A stretch of 64,000 bases of DNA from contig LJIA01000018.1 of the NCBI GenBank assembly GCA_001295775.1, forward strand, positions 115,097 to 179,096, written 5' to 3'. Positions within the stretch are counted from its first letter, which is position 1. Each line of letters starts with the position of its first letter. The translations under genes and the position numbers were made by a program. Positions 50,934-59,880 of the stretch are shown here, piece after piece. The notes under the pieces are model-generated. The model made no database searches. It was not told the DNA's origin and saw only the letters and a list, made by a program, of their open reading frames with translations. The stretch comes from a beta proteobacterium AAP99 (GTDB lineage Bacteria > Pseudomonadota > Gammaproteobacteria > Burkholderiales > Burkholderiaceae_C).

Positions 50934-52511
50934 ATGCCGCTGTGGTCCACCGTCGCTGATGACTTGCCTGCATTGCCTGCCGCGCCGGGCGGCGCGCGCG
51001 CGCTCGTCTGGCTCAAGCGCGACCTGCGTGCCCGTGACCACGCCCCGCTGCGCCTGGCCGCCACGGCCGATGCCGCCGCCGCGATCTACATCATCGAGCC
51101 CGAGCAATGGGCCGATGGCGCCTTTGCCCCGCAGCATCTGGCCTTTGCCCTGGCCTCGCTCGAGCCCCTTCGCGAGGCACTGCATGCACGCGACCTGCCG
51201 CTTTTGGTTCGGGTGGGTTCGGCCGTGCCCGTGCTGCAGCAGGTGCGCGAGCAGTTTGCGTTCACTTACCTGCTGAGCCACGAGGAGACCGGCGCTGCCT
51301 GGACCTATGCGCGCGACATTGCGGTCAGCCAGTGGTGCGCCGCGGTCGGCGTGCACTGGCTGGAAGCGACGCAGACGGGCGTGGTGCGGCGCCTGCGTTC
51401 GCGCAGCGGCTGGGCCGGGCGCTGGCAGGCGCGCATGGATGCACCGATCGCTGCGCCGCCCGAATCTTGGCCCGGCTGGCGGCCGGGCTTCGAGCAGCTC
51501 GGTGCCGTACCCAGCGTCGCTGACCTGCACCTGCCGGCAGCTGGCCAGCCTTTGCCCCATGCCGGCGAAGCCGCGGCCCGCGCCGTGCTCAAGAACTTCC
51601 TCGCCAGCCGGGGCCGGGGCTACCGGCGCGGCTTGTCCAGCCCGAACACCGCGCCCGAGACCTGCAGCCGCCTGTCGGCTCATCTCGCGATCGGCAGCCT
51701 GTCCATGCGCACGGTGCACCAGGCCAGCGAACGCGCCATCGCGCTCACCGAGGACCGCACGTTGGCCAGCAACCTGCGCGCCTTCACCGGCCGCCTGCGC
51801 TGGCACTGCCACTTCATGCAGAAGCTCGAAGACGAGCCGAGCATCGAATGGCGCAACTTTGCCCGCAGCTACGACGGCCTGCGCCCCGGTGACGAGGGCG
51901 TGCCCATGACGCCGGACGACGACGTCAGGCTGGCCGCCTGGAAAGCCGGCCGCACGGGTTTCCCGATGGTGGATGCCTGCATGCGTGCGCTGAATGCCAC
52001 CGGCTGGATCAACTTCCGTATGCGCGCCATGCTGGTGAGCTTTGCCGCCTACCAGCTCTGGCTGCACTGGCGGCTGCCGGGGCTGCATCTGGCGCAGCAG
52101 TTTCTGGACTACGAGCCGGGCATCCACTGGAGCCAGATGCAGATGCAGAGCGGCACCACCGGCATCAACACCCTGCGCATGTATTCACCGGCCAAGCAGA
52201 TGGCTGATCACGATCCGGACGGGACGTTCGTGCGCCGCTGGGTGCCGGAATGGGGCACGCCGGACTACCCCGCGCCCATCGTGGATGAGCGCGCTGCACT
52301 CACGCATGCCAAGACCGTGCTCTACGGCCTGCGCAAGACCGATGAGGTGCGCGCCGAAGCCGACGCCGTGCAGCAGCGCCACGGTTCGCGCAAGAGCGGG
52401 CTGCCGCAGACCGGTCAACGCTCAGGCAAAGGGCGAGGCACCGGTCGCACGCGCAAGGCTGCCGGGCCATGCGACCTCATCCCTTCACCCCAACAGGAGC
52501 TGTTTGAGTGA
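50934..52511 (+). CDS. Cryptochrome/photolyase family protein (FAD-binding)
   Basis: A 525-residue flavoprotein with the usual order: an N-terminal alpha/beta antenna-type domain (ALVWLKRDLRARDHAPL, about 24-160), then the helical FAD domain (about 270-430) with TGRLRWHCHFMQKLEDEP, WKAGRTGFPMVDACMRAL and MYSPAKQMADHDPDGTFVRRW. Where E. coli PhrB has W-M-H-N-R next to the flavin, this protein has W-I-N-F-R, so its photochemistry may differ from CPD photolyase. The last 50 residues are basic (SGKGRGTGRTRK). It probably repairs UV damage or senses blue light. Its stop overlaps the next photolyase gene by 4 bases. A GTG at 50898 is an alternative start. Confidence 0.88.
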   Translation: MPLWSTVADDLPALPAAPGGARALVWLKRDLRARDHAPLRLAATADAAAAIYIIEPEQWADGAFAPQHLAFALASLEPLREALHARDLPLLVRVGSAVPVLQQVREQFAFTYLLSHEETGAAWTYARDIAVSQWCAAVGVHWLEATQTGVVRRLRSRSGWAGRWQARMDAPIAAPPESWPGWRPGFEQLGAVPSVADLHLPAAGQPLPHAGEAAARAVLKNFLASRGRGYRRGLSSPNTAPETCSRLSAHLAIGSLSMRTVHQASERAIALTEDRTLASNLRAFTGRLRWHCHFMQKLEDEPSIEWRNFARSYDGLRPGDEGVPMTPDDDVRLAAWKAGRTGFPMVDACMRALNATGWINFRMRAMLVSFAAYQLWLHWRLPGLHLAQQFLDYEPGIHWSQMQMQSGTTGINTLRMYSPAKQMADHDPDGTFVRRWVPEWGTPDYPAPIVDERAALTHAKTVLYGLRKTDEVRAEADAVQQRHGSRKSGLPQTGQRSGKGRGTGRTRKAAGPCDLIPSPQQELFE

Positions 52512-53812
52512 ATCGCCGCTGGCACCGCGCCCATGAGCGCCTTGACTCAAGCGCGCACACGTCCCACGTTGCATGGGAGCCGGACTTCCCGCCCACGCGC
52601 GACGCCGCGCTGGCGCGCATCGGCGCGCTGGCGCGCATCGGCGCCATCCAGCTGGCCCGCTACGCCGCTACGCGCAACCATCTGAACGGCGCAGTGAGTG
52701 CGCTGTCGCCCTGCATCACCCACGGCTTCACACGCCTGCCGGAGATCGCCGCCCGCCTGCGCGAGCGTGGTGCGCTGCCGGTGGAGCACAAATACATCTT
52801 CGAGCTTGGCTGGCGCGCCTTCTTCCGCCATGCCTGGGGGCATTTCGGGCAGGGCATTCTCGACGACCTCCACGAAGGCCCACTGCCGCGCGCGGCCTAC
52901 GCCAACGAACTGCCGGCCGACATCCGCGCAGGCCGCACCGGCGTGCCGGTGATCGATCAGGCCGTGGCGATGCTCTACCGCACGGGCTGGCTGCACAACC
53001 ATGCGCGCATGTGGCTCGCCTCCTATGTGGTGCACATCCGCAAGGTGCATTGGCGCGCCGGGGCGGACTGGCTGTACGGCCACCTGCTCGATGGCGATCT
53101 GGCGAGCAACCACCTGAGCTGGCAGTGGGTGGCCGGCACCGGCAGCCACAAGCCCTATCTGTTCAACGCCGAGAACGTGGCCCGCTACGCGCCGGCCGAC
53201 TGGCACAGCCCCGGCAAGGTGATCGACACGAGCTACGAGACGCTCGACCTCATCGCGCGCGGCCGCCAGCGCATCGCAGCACCCGCGGCCAGCGGGCCCG
53301 GTGTGGACGAGCCGGCGCTGCACAGCGCGCCACCCGTGGATGCGCTGGCGGCGCTGCCTTTCGCGACGCCGGACGCAGCATCGATCCGCGGCCGACGGGT
53401 CTGGCTCGTCCACCCGTGGGCGCTGGACGAGGCACCGGCTGATCTGCCGGCAGACACCCTGCGCATCGCCGTGCTGCCGCAGGAATGCTGGGCGCACTTG
53501 CCCTGGAGCGCGCAACGGTGGCGGTTTGTCCTGGCGCGCATGGCCGAGCTTGAACCTGCCGCCGTTTGGTCCGCGCCCACCAACGCGATGGTGGATGCCC
53601 TGCGCGCCGCCACGCAGGTGCACGGCATCGATGATCCGCACCTGCCTGCCGCCCTGCGTAGCCTGAAGTTCACGCCGGAGCCGGCGCTGTTCCCTGAAGT
53701 CGAACGGCCCTGCAGCTCATTCACCCAGTACTGGACCCGCGCCACCAAGCAAGTCAAGGACGTATCCGATCTGCTCGGCGGCCCGCCGCAAGCCTCACTC
53801 TTCAACACCTAA
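52508..53812 (+). CDS. Photolyase-like protein with N-terminal FAD-binding domain and C-terminal alpha/beta region
   Basis: A 434-residue protein starting with GTG in a GTGA overlap. The FAD domain comes first: FELGWRAFFRHAWGHFG, GVPVIDQAVAMLYRTGWLHNHARMW (with the HN pair seen in true photolyases) and HLLDGDLASNHLSWQWVAGTGSHKPYLFN (about 170-230). The antenna domain that usually precedes it is missing; instead an alpha/beta region of about 170 residues follows (GRRVWLVHPWALDEAP, LRIAVLPQECWAHLPWSAQRW), looking like a permuted arrangement. A perfect 18-bp tandem repeat at 52606-52641 gives ARIGALARIGAI near residue 35. Likely works with the upstream photolyase. Confidence 0.85.
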   Translation: MNRRWHRAHERLDSSAHTSHVAWEPDFPPTRDAALARIGALARIGAIQLARYAATRNHLNGAVSALSPCITHGFTRLPEIAARLRERGALPVEHKYIFELGWRAFFRHAWGHFGQGILDDLHEGPLPRAAYANELPADIRAGRTGVPVIDQAVAMLYRTGWLHNHARMWLASYVVHIRKVHWRAGADWLYGHLLDGDLASNHLSWQWVAGTGSHKPYLFNAENVARYAPADWHSPGKVIDTSYETLDLIARGRQRIAAPAASGPGVDEPALHSAPPVDALAALPFATPDAASIRGRRVWLVHPWALDEAPADLPADTLRIAVLPQECWAHLPWSAQRWRFVLARMAELEPAAVWSAPTNAMVDALRAATQVHGIDDPHLPAALRSLKFTPEPALFPEVERPCSSFTQYWTRATKQVKDVSDLLGGPPQASLFNT

Positions 53813-53837
53813 ACGCCAACCACAAGAAAGAACACCC

Positions 53838-54587
53838 ATGACTTCCCAGATCGCACTCATCACCGGCGCCCGCGGCGGCATCGGCCGCGCGCTTGTGCAA
53901 CGCCTCAAGGCCCGCGGCGTGCGCGTGGCCGCAGTGGGACGCGACGCCGCGCAGCTGGCCGATCTGCAGGCCGACGCCGCCATTGCGGCAGACGTCACCA
54001 CGCCCGAGGGCGCCGCTGCCGCACTGGCGGCCACGCGCGAGCAGCTCGGCCTGCCCACGCTGCTGGCGCACCTGGTCGGCAGCACGCTGATTGCCCCGGC
54101 GCACCGCACCAAGGCCGCGCAGTACAGCGAAGTCATGCGCGTGAACGCAGACAGCGCCTTCCACATGCTCACGGTCTGGGTGGATGCCCTGCGTGCTGAA
54201 CCTGAGGCGGCACGCGGCGCCAGCGCGGTGTTTGCGTCGAGCGTGGTGGCGCGCATCGGCGTGGCCAACCATGAGGCGATTGCCGCCGCCAAGGGTGCCG
54301 TGGAAGCGCTGGTGCGCAGCGCCGCCGCCACCTACGCGCCGCAGGGCATCCGTATCAACGCCGTGGCGCCCGGCATGACCGAAACGCCCATGACCGCCGG
54401 CCTGCTCAAGATGGACGCCATGCGCGCCGGCGCGGCGGCGCAATACCCGCTGGGCGGCGTGCAGCAAGCCGATGAAGTCGCTGCCGTGGTGGATTGGCTG
54501 CTGTCTGAGGGCGCCGCCCGGCTGACCGGGCAGGTGATTCCAGTAGACGGCGGCTTCACGCAGATTCGGCCGCTGGTGAAGGCATAG
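53838..54587 (+). CDS. SDR-family oxidoreductase lacking the usual catalytic tyrosine
   Basis: A 249-residue short-chain dehydrogenase fold protein. The cofactor loop is ALITGARGGIGRALVQRL; VAPGMTETPM and IPVDGGFTQIRP near the end are typical. At the YxxxK position the sequence is NHEAIAAAKGAVEAL, so lysine is kept but tyrosine is replaced by isoleucine. It may bind NAD(P) without classical reduction chemistry, or use another acid. It begins 25 bases after the photolyase-like gene and probably belongs to the same transcript. Confidence 0.85.
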   Translation: MTSQIALITGARGGIGRALVQRLKARGVRVAAVGRDAAQLADLQADAAIAADVTTPEGAAAALAATREQLGLPTLLAHLVGSTLIAPAHRTKAAQYSEVMRVNADSAFHMLTVWVDALRAEPEAARGASAVFASSVVARIGVANHEAIAAAKGAVEALVRSAAATYAPQGIRINAVAPGMTETPMTAGLLKMDAMRAGAAAQYPLGGVQQADEVAAVVDWLLSEGAARLTGQVIPVDGGFTQIRPLVKA

Positions 54588-54603
54588 GCATCAGAATAAA
54601 TGC

Positions 54604-54725
54604 GGCCGAATTAGTTCTATTTTTGGGAAGGCGAAACTGGCTTTTCGCTTGTCTGATGCGCGGGAAGCCGGGTATCGGCTAACTCAAAAGATCAGTCCGA
54701 AAATGGATGAAATGAGTGTTGGTGC
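54604..54725 (+). repeat. 122-bp intergenic element, copy B
   Basis: Fills the gap between the convergent SDR and VOC genes. Aligns without gaps to 2017-2138. It shares the GGCCGAA start, the loop core tctgatgcgcgg and the final ccgaaaatg ... gaaatgag block. The stem ggcttttcgc with gcgggaagcc occupies exactly the same columns as the hairpin of copy A but with different base pairs, the sign of compensatory change. Confidence 0.75.
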
Positions 54726-54730
54726 GGCGT

Positions 54731-55426
54731 TCAGAGCATCGGGCTCGTCAACGATACCGGCCCGCTCGGCGCATCAAACTCCGCGCTGAGCACGGGCGCA
54801 GTCCCCGGAAGCACCGGTGTCTTGACCGCCGGGTCCGGCGCAAAGCCGATCGCGCGCAGCCCGCTGCGCAGCGCCGGCAGGTCCGGGTGCTGCAGGCTGA
54901 AGCTTCTCAGGCGCACATGGCTGGCCGGCAGCGTCTGCGTGGGGTGCGGCACTTCGCCGGCCTCGCTCGTCTTCCAGTGGATCACCAGCGGCAGGCAGCC
55001 GCCCAGGCGGCGCATGGCCGTGGCATCTCCGGTGCGGGGCAGGGCCATCTGCCAGCGGTAGATGCTGCGCTCGAAGTCGCGCACCGCGGTGTCTGCATCG
55101 CCTTCCAATGGCTGGCTGGCGCGCGCCACCCAGTGCACCAGCTGCGGGCGGTCGTCGATCGCCGCGCGCACCGCGGGATCGTCCAGCCCGAACCAGCGCG
55201 GCCCGGCCGGCGCCGGCAGGCTCGGGTCGATGGCGATCATCTCGACATAGATGCCGTCATTCAGATTGAGCAGCAGATTGTGCGTGCCCATGAGCGGGTG
55301 CTGCCCGCCGGGCGCGGCCGCCACGCCGAAGGTCGCCTCGCACCAGGCCGCGGCCTGCGCCAGATCGCGGCAGGCCACCACCAGGTGGTCAATCTGCGCG
55401 GTCTGGGCAGCGGCTGCTTCGCTCAC
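54731..55426 (-). CDS. VOC-family (glyoxalase-like) protein
   Basis: A 231-residue protein of the glyoxalase_3-like group. The opening AQIDHLVVACRDLAQAAAWCEATFGV has the first metal-ligand His (IDHLVV), and GTHNLLLNLNDGIYVEMIAIDP gives the second His/Glu set. The C-terminal half (RSFSLQHPDLPALRSGLRAIG) repeats the fold. No substrate can be given. Its start overlaps the rhodanese stop by 4 bases, so both are made from one transcript. Confidence 0.85.
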   Translation of the reverse strand: MSEAAAAQTAQIDHLVVACRDLAQAAAWCEATFGVAAAPGGQHPLMGTHNLLLNLNDGIYVEMIAIDPSLPAPAGPRWFGLDDPAVRAAIDDRPQLVHWVARASQPLEGDADTAVRDFERSIYRWQMALPRTGDATAMRRLGGCLPLVIHWKTSEAGEVPHPTQTLPASHVRLRSFSLQHPDLPALRSGLRAIGFAPDPAVKTPVLPGTAPVLSAEFDAPSGPVSLTSPML

Positions 55427-55818
55427 ATCTGCTCCCAGGGCAGGCCGTGAAAGCGCCAGCCCCCAGTCGTGCCCCGGTGCATGTGCTCGTCCAGCTCGCC
55501 CTCAAAGCCTTCCAGCACGTTCACCACGTCGGTAAAGCCGGCCTCCTCCAGCGCAGCGCCCGCTTCGAGCGTGCGCTTGGCCGAGCGGCACAGCAGCACC
55601 ACCGGCCGCGTCTTGTCGCCCTTGGCCGCGCGCAGCACCTGCGCCGAGAAGTCGGCCGCATCCGGCGTGAACTCCGGGTACTCGTACCAGGGAATGTTCA
55701 GCACGCCCGGCGGGTGGCCGACGTAGAGGTATTCGATTTCCATGCGCACATCGACAAACAGCGCATCCGGCCGGGCCTGCACGAAGGCCCATGCATCCTT
55801 GGGGTTGAGATGTCTCAT
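55423..55818 (-). CDS. Rhodanese-like domain protein (second copy)
   Basis: A 131-residue single rhodanese domain: ALFVDVRMEIEYLYVGHPPGVLNIPWYEYP, active-site loop VLLCRSAKRTLE with Cys77, and the end VLEGFEGELDE...GGWRFHGLPWEQ. The last segment matches the rhodanese encoded after cysA (18898-19419), so the two belong to one subfamily. It is likely a sulfur carrier or thiosulfate/persulfide transferase in the cytoplasm. First gene of a two-gene unit with the VOC gene. Confidence 0.88.
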   Translation of the reverse strand: MRHLNPKDAWAFVQARPDALFVDVRMEIEYLYVGHPPGVLNIPWYEYPEFTPDAADFSAQVLRAAKGDKTRPVVLLCRSAKRTLEAGAALEEAGFTDVVNVLEGFEGELDEHMHRGTTGGWRFHGLPWEQM

Positions 55819-55897
55819 GGGTGGGATGGTGCCAGCGGGGAACGCGGGGCGATAGTGGTGCTTGCGAGGAGCTGAGCAGGCTCCTATCACTGCGGAC

Positions 55898-58537
55898 TCA
55901 ATCCAGCGCCTTCCAAACCCGCCGCATGCTCGGATCGTCCTCGTAGCGCTCGGTCTTGTAGCCCAGGCCGGTCATCAGGCCGAGCATGCCGTCATTGGTG
56001 TTGAGCACGAAGCCTTCGATGGCCTTGAGGTGCTTTCTGCGCGCGACCTCCTCCAGCATGCGCATGAGTGCGCCGCCCACGCCCTGGCGCTGGTGGCCGT
56101 CGCCCACGGCCAGGGCGTATTCGGCGGTGGTGGCGTCGCGGTTCAGCAGCCAGCGGGAGATGCCGATGATGCGCTCCAGCCCCGGCTGGGCAGGGTCTTC
56201 CACGTTGGCGACGAGGGCCATCTCGCGGTCGTAGTCGATCTGCGTGTAGCGCTTGAGCATGGAGGGCGTGAGCTCCTTCATGCTGCTGATGAAGCGCATG
56301 TATCGGCTTTCCTCGGACAGGTCGTTCTTCACGAAGGCCTGCAGGGCGCGGGCGTCCTCGGGGCGGATCGGGCGCAGCACGTAGCGCTCGCCGCTCCTCA
56401 TGGTGGCATCGCGCACGAGGTCGGCCGGATAGGGGTGGATGACCATGTGCGCATAACGGTCGCGCGTGTCGCCGGATTCGCGGTTCAGGTGCAGCGTGGC
56501 ATCGGCCACCTTCAGTTCGCCATCGGCCACCATGATGGGGTTGATGTCGATGCCGATGAGCTGGGGCAGCTCGCACACCGCCTCGCTCACGGCCAGCAGC
56601 AGGTTCTGCAGGCCGGTCATGAGCTGGTCGGCATCCGGCCGGTTGGCCAGCACCTGCGCCACGCGCGTGCGTTCGATCAGGCGCTGCGCCAGGAAGCGGT
56701 TCAGCGGGGCGAGTTCGCTGGCGGCGTCGTCAATCAGATGTGCCGCGGTGCCGCCGGCGCCAAAGCTGATCACCGGGCCGAACAGCCGGTGGCGCTGCAC
56801 GCGCAGCATGAGCTCGGGTGCGTCGTCCGGCGCGGTGCTGTCCGTCACCATCTGCTGCACCAGCACGCCGGCCACCGTGGCGCTGCGGTAGGCGCGCTGG
56901 GCGTTGGCCTTGATCTGCACCAGCGCCTCCTGCAGCTCGCGCGAGTTGCGCAGGTCGAGCGCCACGCCGCCACCTCGGCTCTTCTGGATGATGCCCTCAC
57001 CCTGCACCTTCATCACGATCGGAAAGCCGATCTGCTGGGCAGCCTGGATCGCCGCGGTGGCGTCTGTGGCGTAGGCCGCGCGGGCCACTGGCAGGCCGAT
57101 GGCCGAGAGCACCGACAGGGCCGTGACGCCGGTCATGGCGCGCTGCTCGTGGTCGAGTGCGTGCTGCATCAGTGCGCGGGCGCCGTCCAGGTCGGCAGGC
57201 GTGTGTGCCGCAATTGGCGCGGGAATCTGCTGCAGCAGCTCCTGGTTGTAGCGAAAGCTGGCCAGGTTGCCGAAGGCGTCCACGGCCGCCTCGGGCGTGC
57301 GCAGCGCCGGGATGCCGTGCTTCTCGAAGATCTGGCGCAGGGTGCGGGCGCGGGCGTCGCCCAGCACGCAAGCCAGCAGCGGCTTGTCCGGTGCCTCGGT
57401 GCGCTGCTTTCCACCGGTTTGGCCGAGCTGCGCGAGTTCCTCGATGACCGCGTCGGTCAATGTGGCGGTGGGCGTGATCATGATCAGCACGCCGTCATTG
57501 GCGTCGTCGGCCAGCGCACGGCGGATCTGTGCGCTCCAGGCCTCGGCCACATCGGCGGACTTGGCGCCCGAGACCGTGCTGGACAGCTCGGTGGCCCGCG
57601 CCCGAACGCGCACCCGCTGGCCCCAGTCCACCGCCATGCGCGCCGCGGCCGTGCTGTTGGAGAGAATGGCCAAGCGCCGGCCCTGCGGCCGCTGCTTGCT
57701 GCCCAGCAGCTTGATGGCCGAGAACATCTGGATGAAGAACCACACCCGCACTGCGCCGGCGCGGGACAGCGCGGTGTTGAACACGGCTTCGTCCTCGCGC
57801 ACCTCCACGACGGGTGCGTCCGTGGGTGGGCCGTCGCCCGTGGGTTTGAGCACCACCACCGGCTTGCTGGCCGCGCAGGCCCGCAGCGCACTCATGAAGC
57901 GGCGCGTGTGCGCGGGCGTGGACGGCATGGTGTCCATGTAGAGCGCCACGGCGGTGGTCTTGGGGTCCGTGGCGCAGAAGTCCAGCAGCTGCGCGACGCC
58001 CACCGGGCCTTCGGCCGCGGCGCTGCTCACCAGGGAGAAGCCCACGCGCGTATCGGCCGCCCAGTCGAGGATGGCCAGGGTGAGCGAGGTGCTCTGGGAG
58101 ATGGCGGCGATGTTGCCTTGTGCGGCCGTGGCCTCTGCAAGGCTGGCATTGAGCTGCAGATGCGCTCGCTGCATGCCGAAGGCATGGGGCCCCAGCATGA
58201 TGCAGCCGCCTGCGTCGGCGGCCACATGGCAGGCCTGCGTCAGCTCGGTGGGCGTATCCCCGGGCGCCACCAGCACGCGCGCCACGCCGTTCTCGGCGGC
58301 GCAGCGCACGGCGGCGAGCAGCTGCTCGTCCGGGACCAGGAGCAGGGCCAGATCAAACTTGCCTGCGGGCGCCTTGAAGCGCCCCTCGGCGTCCGTGCCT
58401 ACACGGCTGATGGACACCGCGCCGGCGGTGCGTTCGGGCAGGGCATCCAGCAGGCGGTTGCGCAGCAAATCGAGCGCGTGCCCGTGCACCACAAGCACGC
58501 GGCGCGGGTCGAACAGGGCGGAGAGCGCGTGGGCCAT
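55898..58537 (-). CDS. Pat-type protein lysine acetyltransferase (NDP-forming acyl-CoA synthetase-like domain fused to GNAT)
   Basis: An 879-residue protein, close to the length of E. coli PatZ/Pka (886). The first 460 or so residues resemble the CoA-binding/ligase domains of ADP-forming acetyl-CoA synthetase (LFDPRRVLVVHG, GPHAFGMQRAHL, ISQSTSLTLAILDWA). An ATP-grasp-like domain follows (about 470-690; FPIVMKVQGEGIIQKSRGG). The last 180 residues are a GNAT acetyltransferase with the acetyl-CoA loop HQRQGVGGALMRML near 812. In enterics such enzymes acetylate and shut off acetyl-CoA synthetase. ATG 58537 lies 10 bases after the deacetylase stop, giving an acetylase/deacetylase pair. Confidence 0.9.
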   Translation of the reverse strand: MAHALSALFDPRRVLVVHGHALDLLRNRLLDALPERTAGAVSISRVGTDAEGRFKAPAGKFDLALLLVPDEQLLAAVRCAAENGVARVLVAPGDTPTELTQACHVAADAGGCIMLGPHAFGMQRAHLQLNASLAEATAAQGNIAAISQSTSLTLAILDWAADTRVGFSLVSSAAAEGPVGVAQLLDFCATDPKTTAVALYMDTMPSTPAHTRRFMSALRACAASKPVVVLKPTGDGPPTDAPVVEVREDEAVFNTALSRAGAVRVWFFIQMFSAIKLLGSKQRPQGRRLAILSNSTAAARMAVDWGQRVRVRARATELSSTVSGAKSADVAEAWSAQIRRALADDANDGVLIMITPTATLTDAVIEELAQLGQTGGKQRTEAPDKPLLACVLGDARARTLRQIFEKHGIPALRTPEAAVDAFGNLASFRYNQELLQQIPAPIAAHTPADLDGARALMQHALDHEQRAMTGVTALSVLSAIGLPVARAAYATDATAAIQAAQQIGFPIVMKVQGEGIIQKSRGGGVALDLRNSRELQEALVQIKANAQRAYRSATVAGVLVQQMVTDSTAPDDAPELMLRVQRHRLFGPVISFGAGGTAAHLIDDAASELAPLNRFLAQRLIERTRVAQVLANRPDADQLMTGLQNLLLAVSEAVCELPQLIGIDINPIMVADGELKVADATLHLNRESGDTRDRYAHMVIHPYPADLVRDATMRSGERYVLRPIRPEDARALQAFVKNDLSEESRYMRFISSMKELTPSMLKRYTQIDYDREMALVANVEDPAQPGLERIIGISRWLLNRDATTAEYALAVGDGHQRQGVGGALMRMLEEVARRKHLKAIEGFVLNTNDGMLGLMTGLGYKTERYEDDPSMRRVWKALD

Positions 58538-58547
58538 GATCGCGCAC

Positions 58548-59585
58548 TCAGGCGGCGGGGGTGGTGAGCGGGCCAGCGGCTGGCGCATGCCGCGCTGCAG
58601 CGCTGGCCAGCACGGCCGCAGCGCCGGTCTCGGGCAGGGGCGGCAGTTCGGCCATGGGCGTGTCCAGATCGGCGAGCACGCGCACATGCAGGGCCACGCT
58701 GCGCGCCAGGGCATCGAGGTCATAGCCGCCTTCGAGCGTGCTGACGATGCGGCCCTCGCACCAGCGGTCGGCCGCGTCGGACAGCACATGCGTCAGCCAG
58801 CGGTAGTCCGCGTCCTGCCAGCCCAGTTGCGCCATGTCGTCGGCGCGGTGGGCGTCAAAGCCGGCGCTGATCATGATCAGCTCGGGCTGGAACGCGGCCA
58901 GTGCCGGCAGCCAGTGCTCGGTCACGGCGGCACGCATGGCCTTGCCGTCCGTGTAGCGCTTCAGCGGTACGTTGACCATGTTCGGCCCCTTGGGCACATC
59001 GCCCAGGAAGGGGTAGAGGTCGGTCTGGAAGGTGGAGAGCATCAGCACGCGCTCATCGCCGGCAAAGATGTCCTCGGTGCCATTGCCGTGGTGCACATCG
59101 AAGTCGATCAGCGCAACGCGCTCCACACCGTACTCGGCCATGGCATGGGCTGCGCCCACGGCCAGGTTGTTGAAGAAGCAAAAGCCCATGGCGCGGTGCC
59201 GCTCGGCATGGTGGCCGGGCGGGCGCACGGCGCAGAAGGCGCGGCGGGCCTGGCCGCTCATCACCAGGTTCACCCCATGCACCACGGCGCCGGCGGCGTG
59301 CAGCGCGGCGGTGAGGGTGAAGGGGTTCATGGCGGTGTCCGGGTCCAGATGCACCATGCCCTCGGTGGGGGCCACGGCCATCAGGCCATTCAAGTGGTGC
59401 TCCGGATGCACCCGCAGGATCTGCTGGATGCTCGCCGCAGGCGCATCGTGCGGCACCAGCCCGTCCATCAGCCCTTCGGCCAGCAGTCTGTCCTGGATCA
59501 CTTGCAGGCGCGCCGGGCATTCCGGGTGACCGGTGCCCATGGTGTGCTTGAGGCTGGAGGCGTGGGTGAGGTAGGCAAGCGACAT
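58548..59585 (-). CDS. Histone-deacetylase-family (AcuC-like) protein deacetylase
   Basis: A 345-residue zinc deacetylase of the class I/II arginase-deacetylase fold. Active-site motifs are complete: VRPPGHHAERHRAMGFCFFNN (about 123), LIDFDVHHGNGTEDIF with the zinc Asp and His (about 163) and MISAGFDAHRADDM with the second Asp (about 240). TLEGGYDLDALARS closes the pocket. It starts the operon with the Pat-type acetyltransferase, so reversal of protein or small-molecule acetylation is a sensible role. Acetoin or polyamine substrates are also possible for this family. Confidence 0.92.
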   Translation of the reverse strand: MSLAYLTHASSLKHTMGTGHPECPARLQVIQDRLLAEGLMDGLVPHDAPAASIQQILRVHPEHHLNGLMAVAPTEGMVHLDPDTAMNPFTLTAALHAAGAVVHGVNLVMSGQARRAFCAVRPPGHHAERHRAMGFCFFNNLAVGAAHAMAEYGVERVALIDFDVHHGNGTEDIFAGDERVLMLSTFQTDLYPFLGDVPKGPNMVNVPLKRYTDGKAMRAAVTEHWLPALAAFQPELIMISAGFDAHRADDMAQLGWQDADYRWLTHVLSDAADRWCEGRIVSTLEGGYDLDALARSVALHVRVLADLDTPMAELPPLPETGAAAVLASAAARHAPAAGPLTTPAA

Positions 59586-59880
59586 GGCGGTGCTCGGGCG
59601 GCAGGTTTGCCCCAGATTGCCACAAAGCCGGTGATTGCTGGCAGGGGCGAGCCCGCCCGCGTGGCGGCAGCTTGATCCGGTGCAAGGCATGCGAAGAAGC
59701 GGGCTCGGGCCGGTCTGGGCGCCGTTCGGCTCAGCACCAGACCAGCGCCGACGAGCTGTGCATTCATCGCATGTTTTCTGCAGCTCGTGCGGCTTTCGGC
59801 TGATGGGCGAGCGCGGCGCACCCATAATTCGGCTCTGCGCGAGCTGAAGGCCCGCGCGCCGCCTCCCACGGAGCCCGAAC
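59586..59880. other. Intergenic region between the deacetylase and a secreted-protein gene
   Basis: A gap of 295 bases carrying the divergent promoters. I see no repeat, RNA gene or strong motif in it, and no open frame with support. Confidence 0.4.

Noticed and set aside
52606..52641. Start of a CRISPR or larger tandem repeat array
   Set aside because: Only two units, directly adjacent and inside a coding frame; no spacers.
55862..58567. Long + strand open frame opposite the Pat-type acetyltransferase
   Set aside because: His/Gly/Ala-rich antisense shadow; the minus strand carries the recognisable domains.
59750..59800. A degraded copy of the 122-bp element upstream of the secreted-protein gene
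   Set aside because: A few words such as GATGAATG recur on the minus strand, but the GGCCGAAA block and the hairpin are missing.
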